Source of the DNA: Mariprofundaceae bacterium
Lineage (GTDB): Bacteria > Pseudomonadota > Zetaproteobacteria > Mariprofundales > Mariprofundaceae
DNA: 5,355 nt
Reading direction: 5' to 3'
NCBI GenBank assembly: GCA_030950865.1
Contig: JAUZQR010000249.1
Span: forward strand, 1-5,355
The notes below the pieces were generated by a model, which saw only the letters and a program-made list of their open reading frames with translations, did not search any database and was not told the origin of the DNA. Of the stretch, positions 1 to 5,353 are shown one piece after another. The translations under genes and the position numbers were made by a program. The number at the start of each line of letters is the position of its first letter. Positions within the stretch are counted from its first letter, which is position 1.

Positions 1-185
1 CTGCAGAATCGGCTATATTAAACAACAATGCTGATGTGGTGGCGTTTGGATCGTTATATATCGCTAATCCAGATTTAGTTGAACGTTTTAGCACTGATGC
101 AGAACTTAATACTCCCGATCAAGCAACATTTTATGGTGGCGATAGTCATGGTTACACCGATTATCCTAGTTTGGTAGTTAGCTAA
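1..185 (+). CDS. Old Yellow Enzyme-type NADH:flavin oxidoreductase, 3' end only
   Basis: This is the last 60 codons of a gene that begins before the window, read in frame from base 3 to the TAA at 183-185. The segment ADVVAFGSLYIANPDL, followed by ELNTPDQATFYGG and GYTDYP, is the C-terminal signature of the OYE/NemA ene-reductase family. These are TIM-barrel FMN enzymes that use NAD(P)H to reduce activated C=C bonds, nitro compounds or similar electrophiles. In many members the FG of this motif is followed by an Arg that contacts the FMN phosphate; here the residue is Ser, so FMN contacts may differ slightly. The stop codon shares one base with the start of the next gene (TAATG), which suggests co-transcription and translational coupling. 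The substrate cannot be predicted from the tail alone. The family call is confident; an exact symbol is not justified. Confidence 0.88.
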   Translation, partial: AESAILNNNADVVAFGSLYIANPDLVERFSTDAELNTPDQATFYGGDSHGYTDYPSLVVS

Positions 186-868
186 TGGCTGAATATTTTA
201 GTGAAGATACATTCACTTTTCTGAGACGTTTGGGTGAGAATAACAATCGCGATTGGTTCAATGCACATAAAGACGAATATGAGCAGATGGTGCGAGAGCC
301 AGCCTTGGCTTTTATTCGTGCCATGCAACCCGAATTGGCGCGATTTGCTCCGCATTTTGTAGCGGTTGATAAAAAAGTTGGTGGCTCGTTGATGCGGGTA
401 TACCGTGATGTACGTTTTGGTAAAAACAAACAGCCGTATAAAACCAATATAGGCATTCAATTTCGCCATGAGGTTGGTAAGGATGTGCATGCGCCAGGAT
501 TTTATTTACATATTGAAGCCCATGAAGTGTTTGTTGGAGCAGGGATTTGGCACCCTGACAGTGAAACTTTAAAGAAGATTCGCACCTATATTGATGCTCA
601 CCCCACACGTTGGAACGATGCTATGAACGATGTGGGTTTTAACAAAGCCTTTCAGATGGGTGGTGATAGTTTGAAACGTGCGCCCAAGGGTTATCCCATG
701 GATCATGCCATGATTGAGGAATTAAAACGTAAAGATTTTATTGCCATTGCACCCTTCATGCCTGAACTAATTTTACAAGATGATTTGGTGGGACTTATTG
801 GCAGTTATTTTGAAACAGCAGAGCCGTTGATGCAGCAACTATGTAGGGCGATAGGTGTGAAATATTGA
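185..868 (+). CDS. DUF2461 family protein (TIGR02453 type)
   Basis: This 227-residue protein spans the whole length usual for the DUF2461 family. Recognisable segments are the N-terminal TFTFLRRLGENNNRDWFNAH (about residues 9-28), the central MRVYRDVRFGKNKQPYKTNI block (about residues 70-89), and PGFYLHIE...GAGIWHPDSETLKKIR (about residues 104-133). The family is widespread in bacteria and also found in fungi. Its biochemical function is not established, so none is assigned. It has no signal peptide or membrane segment and should be cytoplasmic. The ATG overlaps the TAA of the upstream ene-reductase by one base and has no clear Shine-Dalgarno of its own, so translation probably depends on re-initiation after the upstream stop. 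A 41-base gap follows. The family assignment is secure; the role is unknown. Confidence 0.9.
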   Translation: MAEYFSEDTFTFLRRLGENNNRDWFNAHKDEYEQMVREPALAFIRAMQPELARFAPHFVAVDKKVGGSLMRVYRDVRFGKNKQPYKTNIGIQFRHEVGKDVHAPGFYLHIEAHEVFVGAGIWHPDSETLKKIRTYIDAHPTRWNDAMNDVGFNKAFQMGGDSLKRAPKGYPMDHAMIEELKRKDFIAIAPFMPELILQDDLVGLIGSYFETAEPLMQQLCRAIGVKY

Positions 869-895
869 AACGTTAGACAATAGAGAAGCATAAAT

Positions 896-908
896 GGAGG
901 GGGGAAGG
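896..908 (+). promoter_or_regulatory. Strong Shine-Dalgarno for the CDGSH/GltS-domain gene
   Basis: A purine run made of GGAGG (896-900) followed by GGGGAAGG (901-908) ends one base before the ATG at 910. The GGAGG part is about nine bases from the start, a near-optimal distance, and this fixes the start codon. It is the strongest ribosome site in the window and suggests efficient, independent translation of this gene after the 41-base gap. No convincing promoter hexamers were recognised in that gap. Confidence 0.75.
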
Positions 909-909
909 T

Positions 910-2415
910 ATGAGTAATCCAGTGATTGCGGGAAGTGCGCCAAAGGGTGTTGAGTTAGAAAAAGGTGAGGAATATCACTGGTGTGCATGTGGGCGTTCAA
1001 GAAACCAGCCTTTTTGTGATGGTTCGCATCGAGGCACTGATTTTACGCCAGTTGCATTTAAAGCCCAATCTTCAGAGAAAGCCTTTTTGTGTATGTGTAA
1101 ACACACCAAAAATCCGCCGTATTGCGATGGTTCACACAAATCTTTGCCCAAAAAGGGCGAGGAAAATATTCCAGTTGAAGGTGTTCAAGCGACACCCGAA
1201 GAACCTACGGTGAAACGCATCCATGATTTGGCAAAGTTTGGTTTGGAGCAAACAGGTCATCATGGTGAGATGGTTGCTATGGGTGTGCCGCGTTCTGATT
1301 TACCACATTGGGATGATATTCAATTATTGGCAGCACAGTTTGCTAGCAAACCATTGATGGAAGATGTTGCTGTGGGTAGTGAACTGGTGATTGGTTCCAA
1401 TGCCAAGAAACCATTGGTTTTGGATATACCCTTGTTCGTTTCCGATATGAGCTTTGGCGCATTATCGCAAGAGGCAAAAGTCGCCTTAGCAAAAGGTGCT
1501 GAATTGGCGGGTACAGGTATTTGTTCGGGTGAAGGCGGTATGCTTTTTGAGGAACAAGAAGCCAATTCACGCTATTTTTATGAATTGGCATCCGCACAGT
1601 TTGGTTTTGACGAATCATTGCTCGCAAATGTTCAAGCCTTCCACTTTAAAGGTGGGCAGGGTGCGAAAACAGGTACGGGAGGACATTTACCAGGTACAAA
1701 AGTAACTGAGAAGATTGCTGAGGTTCGAGGTTTGCAGGTCGGTGAAGATGCAGTTTCTCCACCAACCTTTGCAGATTTGAATAGCCCTGATGATTTTAAA
1801 CGTGTTGCAGATCGGGTGCGTGAAGTAACAGGTGGTATTCCCATTGGCATGAAATTATCCGCCAATCATATTGAAGATGATATTGATTTTGCATTGGCTG
1901 CAAGTGTGGATTATATTATTTTAGATGGTCGCGGTGGCGGCACAGGCGCTGCACCGCGTATTTTCCGAGATCATATATCCGTACCAACCATTCCTGCATT
2001 GGCGCGAGCAAGGAAGCATTTGGATGGTTTGGGGCGTGGTGATATTACGTTAATCATTACAGGTGGATTGCGTATGCCAGAAGACTTTATCAAAGCGATG
2101 GCATTGGGTGCAGATGGTATTGCATTATCCAATAGTGCCTTGCAATCCATCGGCTGTGTGGCAGCGCGTATGTGTAATACCAATCAATGTCCAGCAGGCA
2201 TTGCTACACAAAAGCCAGAGTTGCGAAAAAAGCTAAATATTGAAGAGAGTGCTCAACGTTTGGCACGATTCTTTGGCGCTTCAACTGAATTGATGAAGGT
2301 GATGGCAAGGGCATGTGGGCATAATCATTTAAATCAATTCAACACGCATGATATTACAACGTGGAAAAGAGACATGGCGGACTTATCAGGTGTGAAGTAT
2401 GGAGGTTTGAAATGA
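910..2415 (+). CDS. Two CDGSH iron-sulfur motifs fused to glutamate-synthase-type FMN/[3Fe-4S] domain
   Basis: This is a 501-residue fusion. The N-terminus has two CDGSH motifs, with likely [2Fe-2S] ligands Cys25, Cys27, Cys36, His40 and Cys61, Cys63, Cys72, His76 (three Cys and one His each, as in mitoNEET-type proteins). From about residue 120 onward it matches the FMN-binding domain of glutamate synthase (GltB domain 2): MSFGALS at 180-186, KGGQGAKTGTGGHLPG at 247-262, DGRGGGTGAAP at 339-349, ITGGLRMP at 383-390. The [3Fe-4S] motif C-x5-C-x4-C is intact at Cys416, Cys422 and Cys427. The glutaminase domain of true glutamate synthase is absent, so ammonia from glutamine cannot be produced by this chain. 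It is probably a soluble flavin/iron-sulfur oxidoreductase of unknown substrate, with the CDGSH clusters as a likely electron relay (inferred). This domain arrangement is known in bacteria. Its stop overlaps the next start. Confidence 0.92.
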   Translation: MSNPVIAGSAPKGVELEKGEEYHWCACGRSRNQPFCDGSHRGTDFTPVAFKAQSSEKAFLCMCKHTKNPPYCDGSHKSLPKKGEENIPVEGVQATPEEPTVKRIHDLAKFGLEQTGHHGEMVAMGVPRSDLPHWDDIQLLAAQFASKPLMEDVAVGSELVIGSNAKKPLVLDIPLFVSDMSFGALSQEAKVALAKGAELAGTGICSGEGGMLFEEQEANSRYFYELASAQFGFDESLLANVQAFHFKGGQGAKTGTGGHLPGTKVTEKIAEVRGLQVGEDAVSPPTFADLNSPDDFKRVADRVREVTGGIPIGMKLSANHIEDDIDFALAASVDYIILDGRGGGTGAAPRIFRDHISVPTIPALARARKHLDGLGRGDITLIITGGLRMPEDFIKAMALGADGIALSNSALQSIGCVAARMCNTNQCPAGIATQKPELRKKLNIEESAQRLARFFGASTELMKVMARACGHNHLNQFNTHDITTWKRDMADLSGVKYGGLK

Positions 2416-3020
2416 GCGAAAGAAAAGAAAATCCATTGACGGATATTCACACGGTGATTTCTGAGCGTTGGAGTCCGCGTGCGTTTGATATTGAAAAGCC
2501 TGTTGAACAAGAAAAGTTGCTTTCAGTGTTGGAAGCCGCTCGTTGGGCACCAAGTTGTTTTGGTGATGAACCTTGGCGATTTGTGGTCACAAGCCGATTT
2601 GAAGATAAAGCGGCATGGCAACACATGTTAAGTATTCTTGTGCCAGGAAATCAATCGTGGGCGCAACATGCACCCATATTGATGTTGGCATGTGCTGACT
2701 CAGTGTTTCGTGCCAATGGTAAGCCGAATCGCTGGGCTCATTATGATGTTGGCCAAGCCAGTATAAGCCTGTGCCTACAAGCTACAGCGTTGGGCTTGGC
2801 AACACATCAAATGGGTGGTTTTGATGCCGATAAAGCACGCGAGGTGTTAAAAATACCTGAGCAATTTACCCCAATGGCAGCCATTGCATTGGGTTATCAG
2901 GGTGATGCAAGCGCATTGGATGAAGGTTTACAGTCTGTTGAACTTGCTGAACGCAAGCGTCAACCCATGTCTGAAAACTTCTTTTCAGGGGTTTGGGGTA
3001 AAGGTATTTCACAGGAGTAA
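2412..3020 (+). CDS. Nitroreductase family protein (FMN-dependent)
   Basis: The protein has 202 residues, normal for the nitroreductase fold. It shows SERWSPRAFD (residues 17-26), whose arginines typically hold the FMN phosphate, AARWAPSCFGDEPWRF (42-57), and the helix GQASISLCLQATALGLATHQ (114-133) followed by MGGFD (134-138). Near the C-terminus is ERKRQPMSENFF...GVWG. Members are usually homodimers that use NAD(P)H to reduce nitro groups, quinones or enones; the substrate here is unknown. The start chosen is the ATG at 2412, with GGAGG at 2401-2405 six bases upstream. It overlaps the previous stop as ATGA, which implies translational coupling. An in-frame ATG at 2361 would add 17 residues inside the upstream gene and has no family support. 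The pirin gene starts three bases after this stop. Confidence 0.93.
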   Translation: MSERKENPLTDIHTVISERWSPRAFDIEKPVEQEKLLSVLEAARWAPSCFGDEPWRFVVTSRFEDKAAWQHMLSILVPGNQSWAQHAPILMLACADSVFRANGKPNRWAHYDVGQASISLCLQATALGLATHQMGGFDADKAREVLKIPEQFTPMAAIALGYQGDASALDEGLQSVELAERKRQPMSENFFSGVWGKGISQE

Positions 3021-3023
3021 ACC

Positions 3024-3737
3024 ATGACAATTTCAATAAGAAATACCGCTGTCGTTCCTGAAGGTGATGGTGTTGAGGTAAAGCGCTTGATGCCTTTGGC
3101 AAACTTCCGCAACTTTGACCCGTTTGTGCTTTGGGATCATTTTGATATTTCAGGTGGTGGGTTCCCCAATCATCCACATCGTGGTTTTGAAGCGATTACC
3201 TATATGTTTGATGGCGGCATGGAACATGCCGACAACCTTGGTAATCAAGGCATAATTTTTGGTGGTGGCGCACAACGCTTTACAGCAGGAAAAGGCATTG
3301 TGCATTCGGAAATGCCCGATGGGAGAGCCGTAGGCATTCAACTTTGGATTAATTTACCCAAACGCTTGAAATCAGTTGCGCCTGATTATGAGCAAGTGGA
3401 TGTGATACCCGTAGAGAAAAAAGATGGCATTAGCATACGCAGGATTGTGGGTGAGGGTGGTGCTATTCAGCTTAAAACTAATGTGGAGTATCTTGATGTT
3501 GTTTTAGAGCAGGGTGCTTCTTGGAATAAAATGATTGCAACGGATTTTCGTGGTTTTGTATATGTAATGAAAGGCTCTGTAACGCTAAATGGGCATGTGT
3601 TGCATGCAGGGCAAGCAGCATTTGTTGAGCAGGAGCGTGAGTTAGAGTTTTTGGCAGGTAAAAATAGTCGTGTGATGTGGTGTTTTGGCAAACCGCATGG
3701 TGAGCCAATTTATCAACACGGCCCATTTGTGGATTAA
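3024..3737 (+). CDS. Pirin family protein with short C-terminus
   Basis: This is a 237-residue bicupin of the pirin family. The metal ligands expected from human pirin are present in the N-terminal cupin: His50 and His52 in NHPHRGFEAITY, and His94 and Glu96 in FTAGKGIVHSEMP. The second cupin spans about residues 150-230 and ends EPIYQHGPFVD. Pirins bind Fe or another metal. Some bacterial members have quercetin dioxygenase activity and others are regulatory, so the reaction here is not predictable. In human pirin the GPFV segment is followed by roughly 40 more residues; here the protein stops at once, 13 bases before the mer promoter region starts. It is cytoplasmic, with no signal peptide. 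The start is supported by AGGAG at 3013-3017, seven bases before the ATG, with a three-base gap after the nitroreductase stop; the two are clearly co-transcribed. Confidence 0.93.
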   Translation: MTISIRNTAVVPEGDGVEVKRLMPLANFRNFDPFVLWDHFDISGGGFPNHPHRGFEAITYMFDGGMEHADNLGNQGIIFGGGAQRFTAGKGIVHSEMPDGRAVGIQLWINLPKRLKSVAPDYEQVDVIPVEKKDGISIRRIVGEGGAIQLKTNVEYLDVVLEQGASWNKMIATDFRGFVYVMKGSVTLNGHVLHAGQAAFVEQERELEFLAGKNSRVMWCFGKPHGEPIYQHGPFVD

Positions 3738-3746
3738 AAGCGAGGC

Positions 3747-3782
3747 ACTCTTGACTCTTGAGTATACTCCATGCTTTATACT
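3747..3782 (+). promoter_or_regulatory. MerR-type promoter/operator of the mer operon
   Basis: The -35 box TTGACT (3751-3756) and -10 box TATACT (3777-3782) are separated by 20 bases. This over-long spacer is typical of promoters activated by MerR-family DNA distortion (19-20 bp, against the usual 17). Inside the spacer is a perfect 10-bp palindrome, GAGTATACTC (3760-3769). ACTCTTG is repeated in tandem at 3747-3753 and 3754-3760. The layout resembles, from memory, the E. coli zntA promoter, including TTCGG just after the -10. The predicted transcription start, about six to eight bases after the -10, falls at or next to the merR ATG at 3789. MerR would repress the promoter without metal and activate it with metal, so it would be autoregulated. 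A 19-bp spacer reading with TTATAC (3776-3781) as the -10 is also possible. Confidence 0.82.
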
Positions 3783-3788
3783 TCGGCT

Positions 3789-4175
3789 ATGAAGATTGGT
3801 GAGTTATCAAAAATGACGGGCGTATCTATTGATACGGTGCGTTATTATGAAAAGCGAGGCTTGATTCCAAGCCCTGTGCGTTCACGTGCAGGTTATCGGC
3901 AGTATGGTGAACATGATGCCAAACGCTTGCTGTTTATTGTACAGGCAAAAGGGCTTGGTTTTACATTGGAAGAAATCGGTCAGTTGCTTGCTTTGCGCAG
4001 TGATGGGCGTGCTTGTGTTGAGGTGCGTAGTGCTGCTCAATCCAAAGCCCAAGAGATTGATTTGAAAATTCAGAAACTATCACAGGTGCGCCAAACATTG
4101 CTTGAACTGGCATCAGAGTGTGAAAAATCTGCCACAGATGACCCGTGCCCTATTTTAAAATCATTGGAGAAATGA
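3789..4175 (+). CDS. merR: MerR-family metal-responsive regulator, probably Hg(II)-sensing MerR
   Basis: This 128-residue regulator has the N-terminal MerR winged-helix domain: MKIGELSKMTGVSIDTVRYY at residues 1-20, GYRQYGEHDAKRL at 35-47, GLGFTLEEI at 55-63. A long dimerisation helix (about 78-110) and a short C-terminal metal loop follow. Cys76, Cys111 and Cys120 are spaced 35 and 9 residues apart, the same spacing as Cys82, Cys117 and Cys126 of Tn501 MerR. The ending CPILKSLEK resembles the CPLIASLQ of MerR. Pb and Cd relatives have similar spacing, so the Hg call rests partly on merT and merF downstream. An in-frame ATG at 3771 would put the first six codons over the promoter spacer and -10 box. 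The ATG at 3789 gives the standard MKIGEL start and is preferred, although it has no Shine-Dalgarno; the message is probably leaderless. The stop lies one base before the merT start. Confidence 0.9.
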   Translation: MKIGELSKMTGVSIDTVRYYEKRGLIPSPVRSRAGYRQYGEHDAKRLLFIVQAKGLGFTLEEIGQLLALRSDGRACVEVRSAAQSKAQEIDLKIQKLSQVRQTLLELASECEKSATDDPCPILKSLEK

Positions 4176-4176
4176 G

Positions 4177-4509
4177 TTGAACGATACTGATATAAAAAAA
4201 GAACATACTCCCTTGCTTGCTGCTGCTGTAGCAGGTTTTCTGGCATCAGCGTGTTGTATTGGCCCCTTCGTTGTCGTGCTATTAGGGCTGGGATCAGCCT
4301 CAATGTTTATTGTTATGGAGCCGTACCGTCCTATATTTTCAGCTATTACGTTTGTGCTGATTGCTTGGGCTGGTTGGCGACATTGGCAAGGGCGGAAAGT
4401 GTGTATGGCTAAAGGTTGTCCACCGAAGAAGCCTGTGTTGCTAGTTTCTTTAGGTGGATTTGCTTTGTTACTGCTCATTTCACCATCCTTATTGCCGTAT
4501 ATTAGTTAA
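4177..4509 (+). CDS. merT: Mercuric ion inner-membrane transporter MerT
   Basis: This 110-residue membrane protein is slightly shorter than the usual MerT of about 116. Three hydrophobic segments lie at about 13-40, 53-70 and 87-108. The vicinal pair Cys26-Cys27 in FLASACCIGPF is in the first segment, as in MerT, where it takes up Hg(II) from the periplasmic side. The conserved MEPYRPIF is at 47-54. A second cysteine couple, Cys76 and Cys81 (KVCMAKGC), lies in the cytoplasmic loop that passes the metal on. The start is a TTG, with GGAGA (4166-4170) six bases upstream; no in-frame ATG occurs before the conserved transmembrane region, so TTG is well supported. It follows merR by one base, so the two are coupled. 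MerT usually works with periplasmic MerP, but no merP follows here. Confidence 0.95.
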   Translation: MNDTDIKKEHTPLLAAAVAGFLASACCIGPFVVVLLGLGSASMFIVMEPYRPIFSAITFVLIAWAGWRHWQGRKVCMAKGCPPKKPVLLVSLGGFALLLLISPSLLPYIS

Positions 4510-4519
4510 GGAGTTATGT

Positions 4520-4684
4520 ATGAGTGAAGAAAGTAAGCAAGATTCAAGTGAAGAAAGCTCACTATCCAAGGTATGCCATTGTAAAGGTGGCTGTACGGCA
4601 AAGAAGGCTCTTTTTGTGCTGTGCGGCGCGCTTCTTGTTGTGGGCATCGTATGGTTGGTCATAACTTGTCCTTCATGTCATTAG
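4520..4684 (+). CDS. Unrecognised 54-residue cysteine-rich single-pass membrane protein in the mer operon
   Basis: I do not recognise this family. The protein has three parts: an acidic, Ser/Glu-rich N-terminus (residues 1-16), a cysteine cluster CHCKGGC (Cys19, Cys21, Cys25) followed by two lysines, and one hydrophobic helix (about 30-48) carrying Cys35. It ends in CPSCH (Cys50, Cys53, His54). It therefore places thiol metal-binding candidates on both faces of the membrane. If the lysines stay inside, CHCKGGC is cytoplasmic and CPSCH periplasmic. TAAGGAG (4507-4513) overlaps the merT stop and lies six bases from the ATG at 4520, so it is clearly expressed with merT. A start further upstream would lie inside merT. 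It occupies the place where merP is usual, but it has no signal peptide or GMTCxxC fold. A metal relay or sequestration role is inferred from cysteines and position only. Confidence 0.82.
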   Translation: MSEESKQDSSEESSLSKVCHCKGGCTAKKALFVLCGALLVVGIVWLVITCPSCH

Positions 4685-4705
4685 TTGTATAGATTAGGAG
4701 AGATG

Positions 4706-4915
4706 ATGAAAAAATCAGCGTTATTAAAAACAGGTTTGATTGGCATGGTGATATCTGCCTTGTGTTGTTTTACGCCTTTGCTTGTCGTGTTATTCGGCGC
4801 AGTCGGTTTGGCTGCGTGGGTAGGGTCTTTGGATGCTGTATTGATACCTGCGTTGGCATTTTTCACGCTGCTAACAATATATGCTTTTATGCGCCAAGAT
4901 AAAGTGTCGGAATAA
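4706..4915 (+). CDS. merF: Mercury resistance transport protein MerF, short form
   Basis: This 69-residue protein has two transmembrane helices, as in MerF. The first carries the vicinal pair Cys20-Cys21 in ISALCCFTPLLVVLFG, and the second contains LDAVLIPALAFFTLLTIYAF. These match the MerF pattern closely. MerF moves Hg(II) across the inner membrane and can act with or without other transporters. Described MerF proteins are about 81 residues and have a second cysteine pair in the C-terminal tail; this one ends MRQDKVSE and has none. AGGAG at 4696-4700 favours the ATG at 4706 (five-base spacer). The ATG at 4703 would add one Met, and a TTG at 4685 is possible but overlaps the Shine-Dalgarno. 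The gene lies 21 bases after the 54-residue membrane protein gene, and the next gene starts three bases after its stop. Confidence 0.92.
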   Translation: MKKSALLKTGLIGMVISALCCFTPLLVVLFGAVGLAAWVGSLDAVLIPALAFFTLLTIYAFMRQDKVSE

Positions 4916-4918
4916 GCT

Positions 4919-5353
4919 GTGTCTTGCTGTTGTAATACGATGGCTAAAAAGGGAAGTACGCTATGCCCTGAGTGTCATCAAAAATGTTTTTCAGTAAGCA
5001 GGCAAACCATGCTGCATCAGGTGCAGTTTTCTGATAATCAGAGCATCGTCACAGGGGATTATGCTTTTTGTGCAAACATGGATTGCCATGTCGGGTACTT
5101 TTCAGCGTGTCATATTTTCTCAAAAAATAAATTAAGGGCATTTCAATCCAATCAGACTACCATGCTTTGTCACTGCTTCGGTATCTCTAAGTTAGATTAT
5201 AAAAAAGCATTGCAATCGAACACAGCTGAAACAATCAAAGCATTTGTAGTCCAGCAGACCAAAGATGGCTTATGTGCGTGCGAGTCCAGAAATCCGTCAG
5301 GTCGTTGCTGTCTAGCCGACTTCCGCCAGATGGAGAAAGCCCATGATTGCTGA
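4919..5353 (+). CDS. Iron-sulfur/zinc metallochaperone of the CopZ N-terminal type
   Basis: This soluble 144-residue protein has 16 cysteines. A CCC run (3-5) starts it. A probable zinc part follows, with CPEC at 16-19 and Cys51/Cys56 in FCANMDCHVGYFS. The C-terminal half is a BFD-like [2Fe-2S] domain: LCHCFG (Cys84, Cys86), then LCACESRNPSGRCCLAD (Cys119, Cys121, Cys130, Cys131). This layout matches the N-terminal domain of Archaeoglobus fulgidus CopZ and bacterial proteins annotated as putative iron-sulfur metallochaperones, often beside mer genes. It lacks the ferredoxin-fold HMA copper-binding domain of archaeal CopZ. The start is a GTG three bases after merF with only a weak upstream GGA; the next in-frame ATG is codon 8 and would lose the CCC run. 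It probably accepts metal from MerT/MerF or handles redox at the cytoplasmic face (inferred). Its end overlaps the next gene. Confidence 0.87.
   Translation: MSCCCNTMAKKGSTLCPECHQKCFSVSRQTMLHQVQFSDNQSIVTGDYAFCANMDCHVGYFSACHIFSKNKLRAFQSNQTTMLCHCFGISKLDYKKALQSNTAETIKAFVVQQTKDGLCACESRNPSGRCCLADFRQMEKAHDC

Noticed and set aside
182..608. Minus-strand open frames opposite the DUF2461 gene, and similar ones opposite the GltS-domain, pirin and mer genes.
   Set aside because: Each lies opposite a well-supported conserved gene, shows no recognisable domain, and reads as an antisense shadow.
869..909. Promoter in the 41-base gap before the CDGSH gene (TTAGAC / CATAAA-like hexamers).
   Set aside because: The hexamers are poor matches and too close together for a usual 17-bp spacer; only the ribosome site is convincing.
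2361..2411. Upstream in-frame ATG as the nitroreductase start (17 extra residues).
   Set aside because: It lies inside the upstream coding region. The ATG at 2412 has GGAGG six bases upstream, gives the ATGA overlap and the normal family N-terminus.
910..2415. Calling this gene glutamate synthase large subunit (gltB).
   Set aside because: It has only the FMN/[3Fe-4S] domain and lacks the glutaminase and GXGXG domains; the N-terminus is CDGSH instead.
3738..3750. Terminator between the pirin gene and the mer promoter.
   Set aside because: No GC-rich hairpin with a T-run is present in this short interval.
3771..3788. ATG at 3771 as the merR start.
   Set aside because: Its codons would overlap the promoter spacer and -10 box, and MerR-family proteins start at or close to the MKIGEL-type sequence that begins at 3789.
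4454..4519. ATG at 4454 as the start of the 54-residue protein, adding a Cys/His-rich segment.
   Set aside because: The extra codons overlap the merT C-terminus in another frame, so their cysteines are by-products; a clear TAAGGAG precedes the ATG at 4520.
4520..4684. Truncated MerE, because both contain CP(S)CH after a hydrophobic stretch.
   Set aside because: MerE has CPCH between two helices and no N-terminal CHCKGGC; the similarity is a few residues only, so it is not enough to assign homology.
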